Positions 18,455 through 34,060 of a DNA stretch of 64,000 nucleotides are shown piece after piece (the first letter of the stretch is position 1; every line of letters begins with the position of its first letter). Below the pieces are notes generated by a model, which saw nothing but the letters and a program-made list of their open reading frames with translations, was not told the DNA's origin and made no database searches. Both the position numbers and the translations under genes were made by a program. The DNA comes from Cupriavidus pauculus. GTDB lineage: Bacteria > Pseudomonadota > Gammaproteobacteria > Burkholderiales > Burkholderiaceae. The stretch is from NCBI RefSeq assembly GCF_003854935.1, contig NZ_CP033969.1:1116001-1180000 (forward strand), written 5' to 3'.

Positions 18455-20583
18455 TCACGGCACGTTGGGTCCGGGCGCTTGCGGGCGCTTCAGCGATGGC
18501 GCTGGTGCTGGCCTCTCCGGCCGCACTGGCACAGAACAACCAGCTCAAACAGGTGGAGGCCAACGTCGTTGGCGAGCAGACCGTGTTCACGGTCGACCTG
18601 AAGAGCCCGCTGGCGCAGAAGCCGGTGGATTTCACGACGCAGAACCCGGCGAAGATCGCGATCGACTTCTTCGACACCGGCTTCGCGGCGGGCCGCGCGC
18701 AGTACGAGTACGCCGGCAAGCTGCTGAAGAGCGCCAACGTGATGCAGATCGGGGACCGCACCCGCGTGGTGCTGAACCTGGCCCGCACGGCCACGTACCG
18801 CACGGAAATGCGCGGCACCCAGTTCGTGGTGCTGATGGACAACGTGGCGCAGTCCGCCACGGCGGCCGCGCCGACGTTCGCGCCGGCGGCCCCGGTCATG
18901 CAGCCCGTGGCGGTCAACCGCACGCTGATCCGCAACATCGACTTCCGCCGCGGCACCGACGGGGCGGGGCGCGTGGTGGTGGACCTGTCGTCGCGCGACT
19001 CGGGGATCAACATCCAGCAGCAGGGCCAGAACCTGGTGGTCGACTTCATCGGCACCGGGCTGCCGGCGGACCTGCGCCGCCGCTTCGACGTGACCGACTT
19101 CGGCACGCCGGTCCAGGCCATGCGCGCCACCGACGCCAACGGCGCCGCGCGCCTGACGATCGAGCCGCGCGGCAACTGGGAATACAGCTCGTACCAGACG
19201 GACAACCAGTTCGTGGTGGAGGTGCGCCAGGTCAAGGAAGATCCGAACAAGCTGATTGCCGGCCAGGGGTATCGCGGCGAGCGGCTGTCGCTGAACTTCC
19301 AGAACATCGACATCCGGTCGCTGCTGCAGGTCTTTGCCGATTTCACGAACCTGAACATCATCACGAGCGACACGGTGCAGGGCAACCTGACGCTGCGCCT
19401 CAAGGATGTGCCGTGGGACCAGGCGCTGCAGATCGTGCTGGATTCGAAGGGCCTGGCATCGCGCCGCAACGGCAACGTGCTGTGGGTGGCCCCGAAGGCC
19501 GAACTGGCAACCAAGGAAAAGCTGGAGCTGGAAGCGCAGCAGCAGATCAACGAGCTGGAGCCGATCCGCAGCCAGGTGTTCCAGTTGAACTACCAGCGCG
19601 CCGAGGACGTGCGGCGGATGCTGCTGGGCCTCTCTGCCGGGGGCGGCGGCGTGTCGGCCGCGGCAGTCGGCGGCGCGGGCGCCAGCGGTGGCGCCACGCG
19701 GATGCTGTCCAAGCGCGGCTCGCTGACGGCCGATCCGCGGACGAACCAGTTGTTCGTGTCCGACATCGGCTCCAAGCTGGAAGAGGTGCAGGGCTTCCTG
19801 CAGAAGATCGACATCCCGGTGCGCCAGGTGGTGATCGAGGCACGCATCGTCGAGGCCAGCGACACGTTCAGCCGCAACCTCGGCGTCAAGCTCGGGTTTG
19901 CGTCGCGCCGGTCGGGCGCCGGCTACGGCAACACGTACGAGAACGTGGCGTCGCCGTTCACCCAGGACGCGCAGTGGACCACGAGCCCGGCGGTCAGCCT
20001 GCCGGCGGCGGCAATCAACGGCACGAATCCGGCGTCGGTGGCGTTCAGCATCTTCAACACGGCGGCCGGCCGCTTCCTGGACCTGGAACTGTCCGCGCTG
20101 GAAGCCGACGGCAAGGGCAAGATCATCTCCAGCCCGCGCGTGGTGACGGCCAACAACATCAAGGCGCTGATCGAGCAGGGTACGGAACTGCCGTACCAGT
20201 CGGCCACGTCGAGCGGCGCCACGTCGGTGCAGTTCCGCAAGGCCAACCTGAAGCTGGAGGTCACGCCGCAGATCACGCCGGAAGGCAACGTGCTGCTCGA
20301 CGTCGACGTGAACAAGGACAGCGTGGGTATCCAGACTGTCAACGGGTTCGCCATCGACACCAAGCACGTGCAGACGCAGGTGCTGGTGGAAAACGGCGGC
20401 ACGGTGGTGATCGGCGGCATCTACAGCCAGGACGAGAGCAACAACTACAGCAAGGTGCCGTTCCTGGCCGAGATCCCGGTGCTGGGCTACCTGTTCCGGA
20501 ACAACGCCAAGGTCAACAACCGCACCGAGTTGCTGGTGTTCCTGACGCCGCGGATCCTGAACGACAGCGTCTCGCTGAAGTAA
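18451..20583 (+). CDS. pilQ: type IV pilus secretin PilQ
   Basis: Outer-membrane secretin through which the pilus fibre passes. 710 residues: signal peptide ending ALAQ (about residue 28), two AMIN domains for peptidoglycan binding, a secretin/TonB short N domain (RLSLNFQNIDIRSLLQVF), a secretin N1 domain with a Gly-rich loop (GGGGVSAAAVGGAGASGG), and the C-terminal secretin gate with VPFLAEIPVLGYLFR. The upstream in-frame ATG at 18409 overlaps pilP and lacks a signal peptide, so ATG 18451 is used. Last gene of the operon, followed by a terminator. Confidence 0.96.
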   Translation: MITARWVRALAGASAMALVLASPAALAQNNQLKQVEANVVGEQTVFTVDLKSPLAQKPVDFTTQNPAKIAIDFFDTGFAAGRAQYEYAGKLLKSANVMQIGDRTRVVLNLARTATYRTEMRGTQFVVLMDNVAQSATAAAPTFAPAAPVMQPVAVNRTLIRNIDFRRGTDGAGRVVVDLSSRDSGINIQQQGQNLVVDFIGTGLPADLRRRFDVTDFGTPVQAMRATDANGAARLTIEPRGNWEYSSYQTDNQFVVEVRQVKEDPNKLIAGQGYRGERLSLNFQNIDIRSLLQVFADFTNLNIITSDTVQGNLTLRLKDVPWDQALQIVLDSKGLASRRNGNVLWVAPKAELATKEKLELEAQQQINELEPIRSQVFQLNYQRAEDVRRMLLGLSAGGGGVSAAAVGGAGASGGATRMLSKRGSLTADPRTNQLFVSDIGSKLEEVQGFLQKIDIPVRQVVIEARIVEASDTFSRNLGVKLGFASRRSGAGYGNTYENVASPFTQDAQWTTSPAVSLPAAAINGTNPASVAFSIFNTAAGRFLDLELSALEADGKGKIISSPRVVTANNIKALIEQGTELPYQSATSSGATSVQFRKANLKLEVTPQITPEGNVLLDVDVNKDSVGIQTVNGFAIDTKHVQTQVLVENGGTVVIGGIYSQDESNNYSKVPFLAEIPVLGYLFRNNAKVNNRTELLVFLTPRILNDSVSLK

Positions 20584-20680
20584 GTCCGCAAGCAGGCCGG
20601 AGGGCGCCGCCCGCCGGCTTGAGACGATTCTGAAAACGGGCGCCCGGGTGCAGTTGGGGCCCCGGATGCAGTAGACTGGC

Positions 20681-20716
20681 AGGCCGCGTCGCATCTGACG
20701 CGGCCTTTTTCTTTTT
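20681..20716 (+). terminator. rho-independent terminator after pilQ
   Basis: A perfect 10-bp stem, AGGCCGCGTC with GACGCGGCCT, loop GCATCT, followed by TTTTCTTTTT. It separates the pilus operon from aroK, which lies on the same strand. Confidence 0.85.
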
Positions 20717-20845
20717 GGCGGCAACGCGGGAAACCGGCGGCCAGCCGGAGCCGGTCACGACACGGCGCAATGGCGTATGCAGCACGCCGGCGCGGCGGAC
20801 CGGCCGGGTGGCCGGGCCCCGAGCCTTATCGTGCAAGACAGTCCA

Positions 20846-21445
20846 GTGACAGCCAATCGCCCGAATCTTTTCTTTGTTGGCCTGATGGGCGCCGGCAAGA
20901 CCACCGTCGGCCGTTCGGTGGCCCGACGCCTGAACTACCCGTTCTTCGACTCGGACCACGAGCTGGAAGCGCGTTGCGGCGTCAAGATTCCCGTGATCTT
21001 CGAGCACGAGGGCGAGGACGGTTTCCGGGACCGCGAGGCGCAGATGATCGCCGAGCTGACCGGCCGGACCGGCATCGTCCTGGCCACGGGCGGCGGCGCG
21101 GTGCTGCGCCCGGCCAATCGGGAAGCGCTGAAGGCGAACGGCACCGTGGTCTACCTGCGGGCCAGCCCGCACGACCTCTGGCTGCGCACGCGCCATGACC
21201 GCAACCGTCCGCTGCTGCAGACCGAGGACCCGAAGGGCCGGCTGGAGGCGCTCTACGCCCAGCGTGACCCGCTCTACCGCGAAGTGGCGGACTTCATCAT
21301 CGAAACCGGCAAGCCGACCGTGGCGCAGCTTGCTAATATGGTTCTCATGCAACTTGAAATGGCCGGCTTCACGTTTCCGCCCGAGGAAACCGTGCCCGAC
21401 ACCGAACCGGTGGCCGGGCAGCCGGCGCAGGACACCCATTCATGA
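20846..21445 (+). CDS. aroK: shikimate kinase
   Basis: Phosphorylates shikimate at the 3-hydroxyl with ATP in aromatic amino acid synthesis. P-loop [11 protein letters not shown], shikimate-binding [11 protein letters not shown], the FRDREAQ region and the glycine-rich TGGGAVL lid segment are all present. The start is uncertain: the frame is open from 20777, but the family begins just before [12 protein letters not shown], so GTG 20846 (199 residues) or GTG 20831 is likely. aroB overlaps by 4 bp (ATGA). The pairing aroK-aroB downstream of pilQ is conserved across proteobacteria. Confidence 0.93.
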   Translation: MTANRPNLFFVGLMGAGKTTVGRSVARRLNYPFFDSDHELEARCGVKIPVIFEHEGEDGFRDREAQMIAELTGRTGIVLATGGGAVLRPANREALKANGTVVYLRASPHDLWLRTRHDRNRPLLQTEDPKGRLEALYAQRDPLYREVADFIIETGKPTVAQLANMVLMQLEMAGFTFPPEETVPDTEPVAGQPAQDTHS

Positions 21446-22548
21446 TCACGCTGGAAGTCGATCTCGGGGCGCGTAGCTACCCCATCCATATCGGCGGCGG
21501 CCTGCTGGACCGCGCCGACCTGCTGCAGCCGCACGTGCGCGGCCAGCACGCCGTCATCGTGACCAACGAGACGGTCGGTCCGCTGTACGCGGCGCGCGTG
21601 GAGGCGGTGCTGGCCGGGCTCGGCAAGACCGTCCGCACCGTGGTGCTGCCCGATGGCGAGCGGTTCAAGCAGTGGGAAACGCTGAACCTGATCTTCGATG
21701 CGCTGCTGCGGGCGGGCGCCGACCGCAAGACCACGCTGATCGCGCTGGGCGGCGGCGTGGTGGGCGACATGACCGGCTTCGCGGCGGCCTGCTACATGCG
21801 CGGCGTGCCGTTCGTGCAGATGCCGACGACGCTGCTGTCCCAGGTGGATTCGTCGGTGGGCGGCAAGACCGGCATCAACCATCCGCTCGGCAAGAACATG
21901 ATCGGCGCGTTCCACCAGCCCAACGCGGTGATCGCCGACATTGACACGCTGCGCACGCTGCCGCTGCGCGAGCTGGCGGCCGGTCTGGCCGAGGTCATCA
22001 AGCACGGCGCGATTGCCGACGCCGGCTACTTTGGCTGGATCGAGGCCAATATCGCGGCGCTCAACGCCTGCGACACGGTGCTGATGGCCGAAGCGGTGCG
22101 CCGCTCGTGCGAGATCAAGGCGGCCGTGGTGGCGCAGGACGAGCGCGAGGGCGGCCTGCGCGCCATCCTGAACTTCGGCCACACCTTCGGCCATGCGATC
22201 GAGGCCGGCATGGGCTACGGCGAATGGCTGCACGGCGAGGCCGTGGGCTGCGGCATGGTGATGGCGGCGGACCTGTCGCACCGGCTCGGGTTCATCGACA
22301 CCGAGACGCGCGCCCGTATCCGCGAGTTGACGCAGGCGGCGATGCTGCCCGTGGTGGCGCCGGACCTGGGCATCGACCGCTACATCGAACTGATGAAGGT
22401 GGACAAGAAGGCGGAAGCCGGCAGCATCAAGTTCATCCTGCTGCGCAAGCTGGGCGAGGCGTTCATCACCACCGTGCCCGACCCGGACCTGCGCGACACG
22501 CTGCGCCACGCCGTCCTGAAACCTCCCACCGAGGCACCGGTCGCCTGA
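21442..22548 (+). CDS. aroB: 3-dehydroquinate synthase
   Basis: Converts DAHP to 3-dehydroquinate, the second step of the shikimate pathway; needs NAD+ and a divalent metal. 368 residues. The NAD-binding [11 protein letters not shown] and the metal ligands in the EVIKHG and HTFGHAIE...HGEAV segments are present. The start ATG overlaps the aroK stop, so translation is coupled. Confidence 0.97.
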   Translation: MITLEVDLGARSYPIHIGGGLLDRADLLQPHVRGQHAVIVTNETVGPLYAARVEAVLAGLGKTVRTVVLPDGERFKQWETLNLIFDALLRAGADRKTTLIALGGGVVGDMTGFAAACYMRGVPFVQMPTTLLSQVDSSVGGKTGINHPLGKNMIGAFHQPNAVIADIDTLRTLPLRELAAGLAEVIKHGAIADAGYFGWIEANIAALNACDTVLMAEAVRRSCEIKAAVVAQDEREGGLRAILNFGHTFGHAIEAGMGYGEWLHGEAVGCGMVMAADLSHRLGFIDTETRARIRELTQAAMLPVVAPDLGIDRYIELMKVDKKAEAGSIKFILLRKLGEAFITTVPDPDLRDTLRHAVLKPPTEAPVA

Positions 22549-22602
22549 GCGCCTGGTTATGCCTTGCAACCCCGAACCAGCCACGGAACCACGGATTGCC
22601 GC

Positions 22603-23763
22603 ATGACCCACACGCCAGTGACCGACCTCGACGCCCATCTCGCCCCCTTTGCCGCGCGTTCCGCCAACACGCGCGGACGGGTGCATGCCGAGCCGGCGTC
22701 GTCGTCGCGCAGCGAATTCCAGCGCGACCGGGACCGCGTCATCCACAGCACGGCCTTCCGCCGGCTGGAATACAAGACGCAGGTGTTCGTCAACCACGAG
22801 GGCGACCTGTTCCGGACGCGCCTGACGCATAGCCTGGAGGTGGCGCAGATCGCGCGGTCGATCGCCCGCAACCTGCGGCTCAACGAGGATCTGGTCGAGG
22901 CGATCTCGCTGGCGCATGACCTGGGCCACACGCCGTTCGGCCATGCCGGCCAGGACGCGCTGAACGGGTGCATGAAGAACCATGGCGGCTTCGAGCACAA
23001 CCTGCAGAGCCTGCTGGTCGTGGACGAGCTGGAAGAGCGCTACGGCGGCTTCAACGGGCTGAACCTGACGTTCGAGACGCGCGAAGGCATTCTCAAGCAT
23101 TGCTCGCGCGTCAACGCGGCGGCGCTGGGCGAGCTGGGCCGGCGGTTCCTGGAGGGCAGCCAGCCGTCGCTGGAGGCCCAACTGGCCAACCTGGCCGACG
23201 AGATCGCCTACAACAACCACGATATCGACGATGGCCTGCGCTCGGGCCTGCTGACGCTGGACCAGCTGGACGAAGTGCCCATGTGGGCGCGGCACCGGGC
23301 CGAGGTGTCGGCCGCGTTCCCGGGCATCAACGGGCGGCGCGCGATCAACGAGACGGTCCGGCGCATGATCAACACGCTGATCGTCGACCTGATCGAGACG
23401 ACGGGGCGGAATATCGCCGCCGCCAAGCCGAAGTCGATCGACGATGTGCGGGCGGCCGGCCCGCTGGTGTCGTTCAGCCCGAAGATCCACGAGGAGGCGG
23501 CCGCGCTGAAGCGCTTCCTGTTCCGCCACCTGTACCGGCACTACCTGGTGATGCGCATGTCCGCCAAGGCGCAGCGGATCATCGTCGACCTGTTCAACGC
23601 GTTCATGCAGGATTCGCGGCTGCTGCCGCCCCAGTACCAGGCGGCCCACGGCGCCGACCAGCCCCGGCTGATCGCGCACTACATCGCCGGCATGACCGAC
23701 CGCTATGCGATCCGCGAGCATCGCCGCATCTTTGCCGTTACCGACAGCCATTCGATCGGCTGA
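22603..23763 (+). CDS. dgt: deoxyguanosinetriphosphate triphosphohydrolase-like protein
   Basis: HD-domain hydrolase expected to release tripolyphosphate from dNTPs. 386 residues, the shorter dGTPase-like class. The metal ligands are seen as [13 protein letters not shown] and [16 protein letters not shown] (HD pair), with the third ligand region in [15 protein letters not shown]. Start MTHTPVTDL is used; a TTG 13 codons earlier is possible. It follows aroB by 54 bp in a conserved pilQ-aroK-aroB-dgt order. Confidence 0.93.
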   Translation: MTHTPVTDLDAHLAPFAARSANTRGRVHAEPASSSRSEFQRDRDRVIHSTAFRRLEYKTQVFVNHEGDLFRTRLTHSLEVAQIARSIARNLRLNEDLVEAISLAHDLGHTPFGHAGQDALNGCMKNHGGFEHNLQSLLVVDELEERYGGFNGLNLTFETREGILKHCSRVNAAALGELGRRFLEGSQPSLEAQLANLADEIAYNNHDIDDGLRSGLLTLDQLDEVPMWARHRAEVSAAFPGINGRRAINETVRRMINTLIVDLIETTGRNIAAAKPKSIDDVRAAGPLVSFSPKIHEEAAALKRFLFRHLYRHYLVMRMSAKAQRIIVDLFNAFMQDSRLLPPQYQAAHGADQPRLIAHYIAGMTDRYAIREHRRIFAVTDSHSIG

Positions 23764-23768
23764 CTGAA

Positions 23769-23819
23769 AACGGGGACAGATCACGGTATCATCCGGGCAT
23801 CGCTCAACGAGGGATGCCC
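23769..23819 (+). repeat. GGGGACAG motif and hairpin in the leader of the RAYT gene
   Basis: ACGGGGACAGATCAC at about 23770-23784 is followed by the inverted repeat GGGCATC (23795-23801) and GATGCCC (23813-23819), 2 bp before the transposase start. The ribosome binding GAGG sits in the loop. A matching TGTCCCC occurs at 24600, inside the 3' end of the transposase frame, in inverted orientation. Such sequences at both ends fit the terminal hairpins that IS200-like transposases bind. Confidence 0.5.
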
Positions 23820-23821
23820 CG

Positions 23822-24661
23822 ATGGCCCGCCTTCCCCGCTTTTCCCCCGCCGGCCTGCCGGCCCTGGTGTTGCAACGTGGCAACAACCGCCAGCCAGTGT
23901 TCCTGGGGAACGAAGATTACCTGCACTACCTCGACTGCCTGCGCATGGCGGCGCGCGAGCATGAGCTCGCCATCCATGCCTATGCGCTGCGGCCCAACCA
24001 CATCCACCTCGTGGCGACGCCGAAGGGTCCGGATTCGCTGAGTCTGACGATGCAGGCGGTGGGCCGGCGCTATGCGCGGCATTTCAACCGCGTGGCGGAG
24101 CGCACCGGCACGCTGTGGGAGGGGCGCTTCCGCTCGGCGGTGATCGAGCCGGAAACGTGGCTGCTGCCGGCCATGCTCTACGCCGAAGGCAACGCCGTGC
24201 GCGCCGGCGACGTCTTGTCGCCCGAGACCGATCGCTGGAGCAGCTATCGCCATCACGCCGGCATCGAGGCCAGCGCGATTGTGAGCGATCACTCCAGCTA
24301 TTGGGACCTTGGCAACACGCCATTCGAGCGGCAATCGAATTACCGCGCGCTCATGGCCGAGGGCCTGTCCGGCCGGACGCTCGCCACCTTGCAGAAGCAC
24401 GCGCACAGCGGCTGGCCGCTCGGCGGCGAAGCATTCCTGGCGCAACTGGAGCGGCATGCCACACGCCGCGTGCAGCCGCTGCCGAAAGGCCGACCACGGA
24501 AGTCGACTATTCCTGACGAAGACATCGCGACGACCGACTTACTTCCGGAAATCCAAAGGAATCGCACCAAATCAGTGCAAATGCGGCAGCAATTTAATAT
24601 GTCCCCATTAAAAATCGACACGGAAATCGTGCGAAGAAAAATGTATTCCGACCCCATTTAA
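23822..24661 (+). CDS. REP-associated tyrosine transposase (IS200/Y1 family, RAYT)
   Basis: HUH single-strand transposase of the domesticated RAYT type. 279 residues. The metal-binding HUH motif is PNHIHLVA and the nucleophile tyrosine is probably that of [11 protein letters not shown], followed by the family segment [16 protein letters not shown]. RAYTs usually occur as single chromosomal copies near palindromic REP sequences, which fits the hairpin in the leader. The last 100 bp are visibly A+T richer than the rest, ending in a TGTCCCC motif within the frame. Inserted between dgt and gltB. Confidence 0.88.
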   Translation: MARLPRFSPAGLPALVLQRGNNRQPVFLGNEDYLHYLDCLRMAAREHELAIHAYALRPNHIHLVATPKGPDSLSLTMQAVGRRYARHFNRVAERTGTLWEGRFRSAVIEPETWLLPAMLYAEGNAVRAGDVLSPETDRWSSYRHHAGIEASAIVSDHSSYWDLGNTPFERQSNYRALMAEGLSGRTLATLQKHAHSGWPLGGEAFLAQLERHATRRVQPLPKGRPRKSTIPDEDIATTDLLPEIQRNRTKSVQMRQQFNMSPLKIDTEIVRRKMYSDPI

Positions 24662-24854
24662 TAATTTTGCGAGCAGTAGGGCTTTCTCTTATAGTTGCTC
24701 CACCCACAGTCATTGTGCGGCGCGTCACGCTCGTGTACGCCGCTGCGGTCCCGTTGTCCGTCCAAGCCCGTCCGAAGAGACAGAGGCGCCCCCGCGACAG
24801 CCATCCCGTTCGGTCTGCCTTGCTGGCTGCGCAGCCTTCACCGGAATTCAGCCC

Positions 24855-29618
<4,764 letters not shown>

Positions 29619-29733
29619 CCGGCAGCCCCACGACGAGAGGTGCCCGCGGCCAAGCGCCGCGGCACCGACAAGATACTGACCCCACGCGAGGCCGGCCCGG
29701 CCGCCTCGCGCCAAGCAAGACCAAGGATGCAAC

Positions 29734-31200
<1,467 letters not shown>

Positions 31201-31221
31201 GCGCCGCAGGGTCCGATGGGC

Positions 31222-31258
31222 AAAACCCCCGTGTGCCGGAAGGCTGCGGGGGTTTTTT
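31222..31258 (+). terminator. rho-independent terminator after gltD
   Basis: AAAACCCCC pairs with GGGGGTTTTTT around a 20-nt loop that can itself form a small stem. The T6 tail is on the plus strand. It closes the gltBD operon. Confidence 0.85.
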
Positions 31259-31319
31259 GATCGAACTCGCTGGCTCTGCCATGCGGGGAGCGCGTGCCCA
31301 AGCATCGTGGTAAGCTTTG

Positions 31320-31458
31320 GCCCGTTAGCGTGTGAACGGAACAGCGAAAGCTGTGCGCTATCCCCGCCCCGCAAGGGGTCCGCACCCAAGTGTGCGGATA
31401 TCAAAGAGGCCCGATTAGCGGTTCGGCAAAAGGCTCCAGCAATGGAGCCTTTTCCTTT
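31320..31458 (+). ncRNA. candidate structured non-coding RNA downstream of gltD
   Basis: Between the gltD terminator and a convergent gene, the plus strand forms consecutive stem-loops: 31326-31360 (TAGCG/CGCTA enclosing ACAGC-GAAA-GCTGT), 31367-31378 (CCCC-GCAA-GGGG) and 31379-31398 (TCCGCAC/GTGCGGA), then a linker and a terminator at 31428-31458. Two of the loops are GNRA tetraloops on the plus strand only, which is typical of folded RNA and gives the orientation. No ORF with a ribosome site is present. I do not recognise a known riboswitch or RNA family in it. The 5' end is not defined; no good promoter is visible. Confidence 0.5.
31428..31458. terminator. terminator of the RNA candidate, also facing the 31469 gene
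   Basis: A perfect 10-bp inverted repeat, AAAAGGCTCC and GGAGCCTTTT, loop AGCAAT, followed by CCTTTT. It terminates plus-strand transcripts and, through its A tract, may also stop the minus-strand gene whose stop is at 31469. Confidence 0.85.
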
Positions 31459-31468
31459 TGGCGATCGC

Positions 31469-32005
31469 TCACGGGGGCATCCTGATGGGCTTTCCCGCCA
31501 GCGTATTGAACAGAATCACGTGTAGCCGGATTGGCTTCCGCCTGGGCCGGTTTGCGTGCGTATCGTCCCGGATGTAGGCGCTCTGTACGTAGAGGTTCAC
31601 CACGCCACGTTCCGGCGCCCGCGACGCGGCGAAGTAGATTTCGTATTGCCGGGTCGTCGCGGTCTCGTCGACAAATTCCACCACGAAGAAGTTGCCCCGG
31701 CCCGTGTGGTAGCAGGGACGCAGCGCCAGGTTGTCGATGATTGCGGGCAAACGTTTCGAATGATGCCAGCGGGTCAGGCAGAACACCCGCGTCTCGCGGC
31801 TGTCAGCGTAGTGCCAGTCGGGCTCGACGACTTCCCCTGGCTTGCTGGACCGCGTGAAGCAGTGCAATCCGAAGACGACGTGCACGGCGTAGTGGCGCGG
31901 CGGCAGCGCGTTTCTTCCCGGCTGCATGACGTTTACCCGCCGCGGATGCAGGTGCGTCAGGTCATAGACCTCGCCATGTAAGGTAAAGGCACGCCACGCA
32001 GTCAC
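31469..32005 (-). CDS. hypothetical protein
   Basis: 178 residues, not recognised. No signal peptide or membrane segment is seen. The protein is rich in His, Arg and aromatic residues, with segments such as HYAVHVVFGLHCFTR, RYWHYADSRETRVF-like WHYADSRETRVFCLTRW and GNFFVVEFVDETATTRQYEIYFAAS that read like a real beta-rich soluble domain. The frame ends just before a terminator and its codon use is less biased to G/C than its neighbours, which suggests an accessory gene. Its single-gene transcription unit points to no partner. Confidence 0.6.
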   Translation of the reverse strand: MTAWRAFTLHGEVYDLTHLHPRRVNVMQPGRNALPPRHYAVHVVFGLHCFTRSSKPGEVVEPDWHYADSRETRVFCLTRWHHSKRLPAIIDNLALRPCYHTGRGNFFVVEFVDETATTRQYEIYFAASRAPERGVVNLYVQSAYIRDDTHANRPRRKPIRLHVILFNTLAGKPIRMPP

Positions 32006-32136
32006 TGCCGCCGCTCGCTCGAAGAGAATGTGGCGCAGTATCGACTTGCTGACTAAGCAGGGACAATCACCGATCTACGATATTTGCGCGTTGACGCTGG
32101 ATTTCCCTGCCGCACGCGTCGGGCACGGTGGGCGTG

Positions 32137-32649
32137 TTACGCCAGCCGACACCCCATCACCACCGCCCCCTCCCCATAACTCGCCAGCTTCTCCACATGC
32201 CGGGCCGCGTCGACGGGGGCGTACCCGAGCCTGCGCCAGTAGGCGTCGGCTGACTGCACGGCGATCAGGTGCGAGGTGCGCAGGCCGGCGGTCATCGCCA
32301 CGTCACGGGCGGCGTCGTAGAGTCGGGCGGCCAGCCGGGCGCCGCGGCCGGCGGGGGCCACGGCCATGTCGTGGATAAACCAGGTCAGGGGTTCGGTGGC
32401 GGGCCAGGCGGCCGCCAGGTGGCCGTTCCACGGTGGCAGCGTGGCCTGGGGCCAGGCATGGCTGAACAGGTAGGCGGCCGGTGCCTGGCCGGGCAGGGCG
32501 GCCACCCAGCACGTGTCGGGCTCCAGCGCCAGGCGGCTGGCCAGTGCATCGGCCGATTCCTGGAGTGCCGGGCCGTAGCACCGGGCCTGGATGGCGAGGA
32601 TGGCGGGCAGGTCGGCGGCCTGCATGGGCCGCAGGTCGAAATCTGACAT
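32137..32649 (-). CDS. GNAT-family N-acetyltransferase
   Basis: Acetyl-CoA dependent acetyltransferase of unknown substrate. 170 residues covering the full GNAT fold: motif C/D at the N-terminus (DLPAILAIQARCYG), and motif A MAVAPAGRGARLAARLYD carrying the pyrophosphate-binding Q/R-x-x-G-x-[GA] loop (here RGARLA). The C-terminal segment YWRRLGYAPV is the usual motif B end. The ATG lies only 7 bp from a perfect TATAAT on the minus strand, so the mRNA may be leaderless. Confidence 0.85.
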   Translation of the reverse strand: MSDFDLRPMQAADLPAILAIQARCYGPALQESADALASRLALEPDTCWVAALPGQAPAAYLFSHAWPQATLPPWNGHLAAAWPATEPLTWFIHDMAVAPAGRGARLAARLYDAARDVAMTAGLRTSHLIAVQSADAYWRRLGYAPVDAARHVEKLASYGEGAVVMGCRLA

Positions 32650-32655
32650 CGGGCG

Positions 32656-32661
32656 ATTATA
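32656..32661 (-). promoter_or_regulatory. TATAAT element directly upstream of the GNAT gene
   Basis: Minus-strand TATAAT ends 7 bp before the ATG at 32649. Transcription would begin at or beside the start codon. No TTGACA-like -35 is seen. Confidence 0.35.
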
Positions 32662-32822
32662 CGGGCGCTCACATCCGGGTCCTCCCGGAGAGCGTTTACG
32701 CGGTCTGTGCCGGGTGGTGCGATCTCCTTACAATCGTTCCAAACTAGATAAGAAGAGACTGCCTCGAAATCCCTTTCAGCCGATTTGGTGCCGTAGCGGT
32801 GGGTGCGGCCCGGAGGAAATTG

Positions 32823-33911
32823 ATGTCCGAAGTACGCATATCCCTGCGGCTTTGGCGAGGTATAGCGAAGTTGCCAATACTCGCTGCCAGATGGCTGTCA
32901 CCTGCGGCCGCCGTTGCGCTCTGCACGGCGACGGCCCTCGCTCAGCCTCCCGCTTTTGCCCAACTCGCCAGCATTCCGTCGCCCACGCGCGCCGACGTGG
33001 CCAGCCGCCAGATGACCTATCCCGCCCGTCCGCTGCGCCTGATCGTGCCATTCCCGGCCGGTGGCGTGGCCGATGCGGTGGCGCGGCTGCTGGCCGAGCG
33101 GCTGGCCGTCCGGCTCGGCGTCTCCGTCGAGGTGGACAATCGCCCCGGCGCGGCCGGCACCATGGCGGGCGACCTCGTCGCCAAGGCCAGTTCCGACGGC
33201 CACACGCTGCTGTTCCACCAGGCCAACATGCTGATCCAGCCCGGACTGGAGCCCGTGCCCTACGACGTGATGCGCGATTTCACGCCCGTCGTGCGCGTTG
33301 CGGCCACGCCATTGTTCCTGGTCATCGACGGTCATCTGCCGATGACCACGCCGCAGCAGTGGGTCACGGCCGTGCGGTCGAACCCGGCGTCGTACAGCTA
33401 CGGCTACGGCCAGCCGGGCAGCCCGGCCCATCTCTACGCCGAATACGCCGTGCGCGGCCTGCCGAACAGCGTGCCGCTGGTGATGGCCAAGGGCGAGAGC
33501 GCCGTGGTCCAGGAGATGCTGGCCGGGCGGATCAGCGCGTGCTTCTGCTCGTGGTCGGCTGTTCAGTCGCATGTGCGCTCGGGAGCACTGAAGATCCTCG
33601 GCGTGACCGGCCCGGTGCGCTCGCCGCTGACCCCGCAGGTGCCGACGCTGCAGGAAGGCGGGCTCGACGGGTATGCCGCGCTGTCCTGGTATGGCGTGAT
33701 GGCGCCGGCCAAGACGCCGCGTGCCATCGTCGCCCGATTGGCCAACGAGCTGGACAATGTGACCAACGAGCGCGAAGTCCGCGCGCAACTGCTGGCGGCC
33801 GGCCTGACGCCGGTGCGCGACTCGCCCGAGGCATTCGCCACGGCCATCCGTGCCGAATCCGTGCAGTGGCAGGTCATCCTGCGCCAGGCCCCGCCGCGCG
33901 GCGAACCCTGA
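32823..33911 (+). CDS. Bug-family tripartite tricarboxylate transporter receptor (TctC-like)
   Basis: Periplasmic substrate-binding protein of the family greatly expanded in Burkholderiales. 362 residues. N-terminal export signal with hydrophobic core (about 24-45), then the family hallmarks YPARPLRLIVPFPAGG, the small-residue loop VDNRPGAAGTMAGDLVAKA and the C-terminal lobe TLQEGGLDGYAALSWYGVMAPA. The start is fixed by GGAGG at 32812-32816, 6 nt before ATG. No TctA/TctB membrane genes are adjacent, as is usual for orphan Bug receptors; the ligand cannot be told. Confidence 0.9.
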   Translation: MSEVRISLRLWRGIAKLPILAARWLSPAAAVALCTATALAQPPAFAQLASIPSPTRADVASRQMTYPARPLRLIVPFPAGGVADAVARLLAERLAVRLGVSVEVDNRPGAAGTMAGDLVAKASSDGHTLLFHQANMLIQPGLEPVPYDVMRDFTPVVRVAATPLFLVIDGHLPMTTPQQWVTAVRSNPASYSYGYGQPGSPAHLYAEYAVRGLPNSVPLVMAKGESAVVQEMLAGRISACFCSWSAVQSHVRSGALKILGVTGPVRSPLTPQVPTLQEGGLDGYAALSWYGVMAPAKTPRAIVARLANELDNVTNEREVRAQLLAAGLTPVRDSPEAFATAIRAESVQWQVILRQAPPRGEP

Positions 33912-34027
33912 GCCGGCTGGGGGCGCGCGGGCGTCCCGGGCTCTCGTCACGGCCCTGTCACCGATTGTTGTCGCCAGTGCAATGGTGAGATCACCACACC
34001 GCGCGGCGACCGATAGGTAGTAGCCCT

Positions 34028-34033
34028 TATAAT
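34028..34033 (+). promoter_or_regulatory. TATAAT -10 element for the mla operon
   Basis: A perfect TATAAT lies 28 bp upstream of the mlaF GTG start, giving a leader of about 20 nt. The -35 position has no good match. Confidence 0.4.
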
Positions 34034-34060
34034 GGCGCCCTGTCCAAATCCGGTGACAAC

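Noticed and set aside
20777-20845. Longer aroK start
   Set aside because: The extra 23 residues precede the P-loop by more than the family normally allows, and the ATG has no ribosome site.
31320-31458. Known riboswitch (glycine, TPP, SAH, fluoride, guanidine)
   Set aside because: None of the conserved core sequences could be recognised, and there is no gene downstream on the same strand for it to control.
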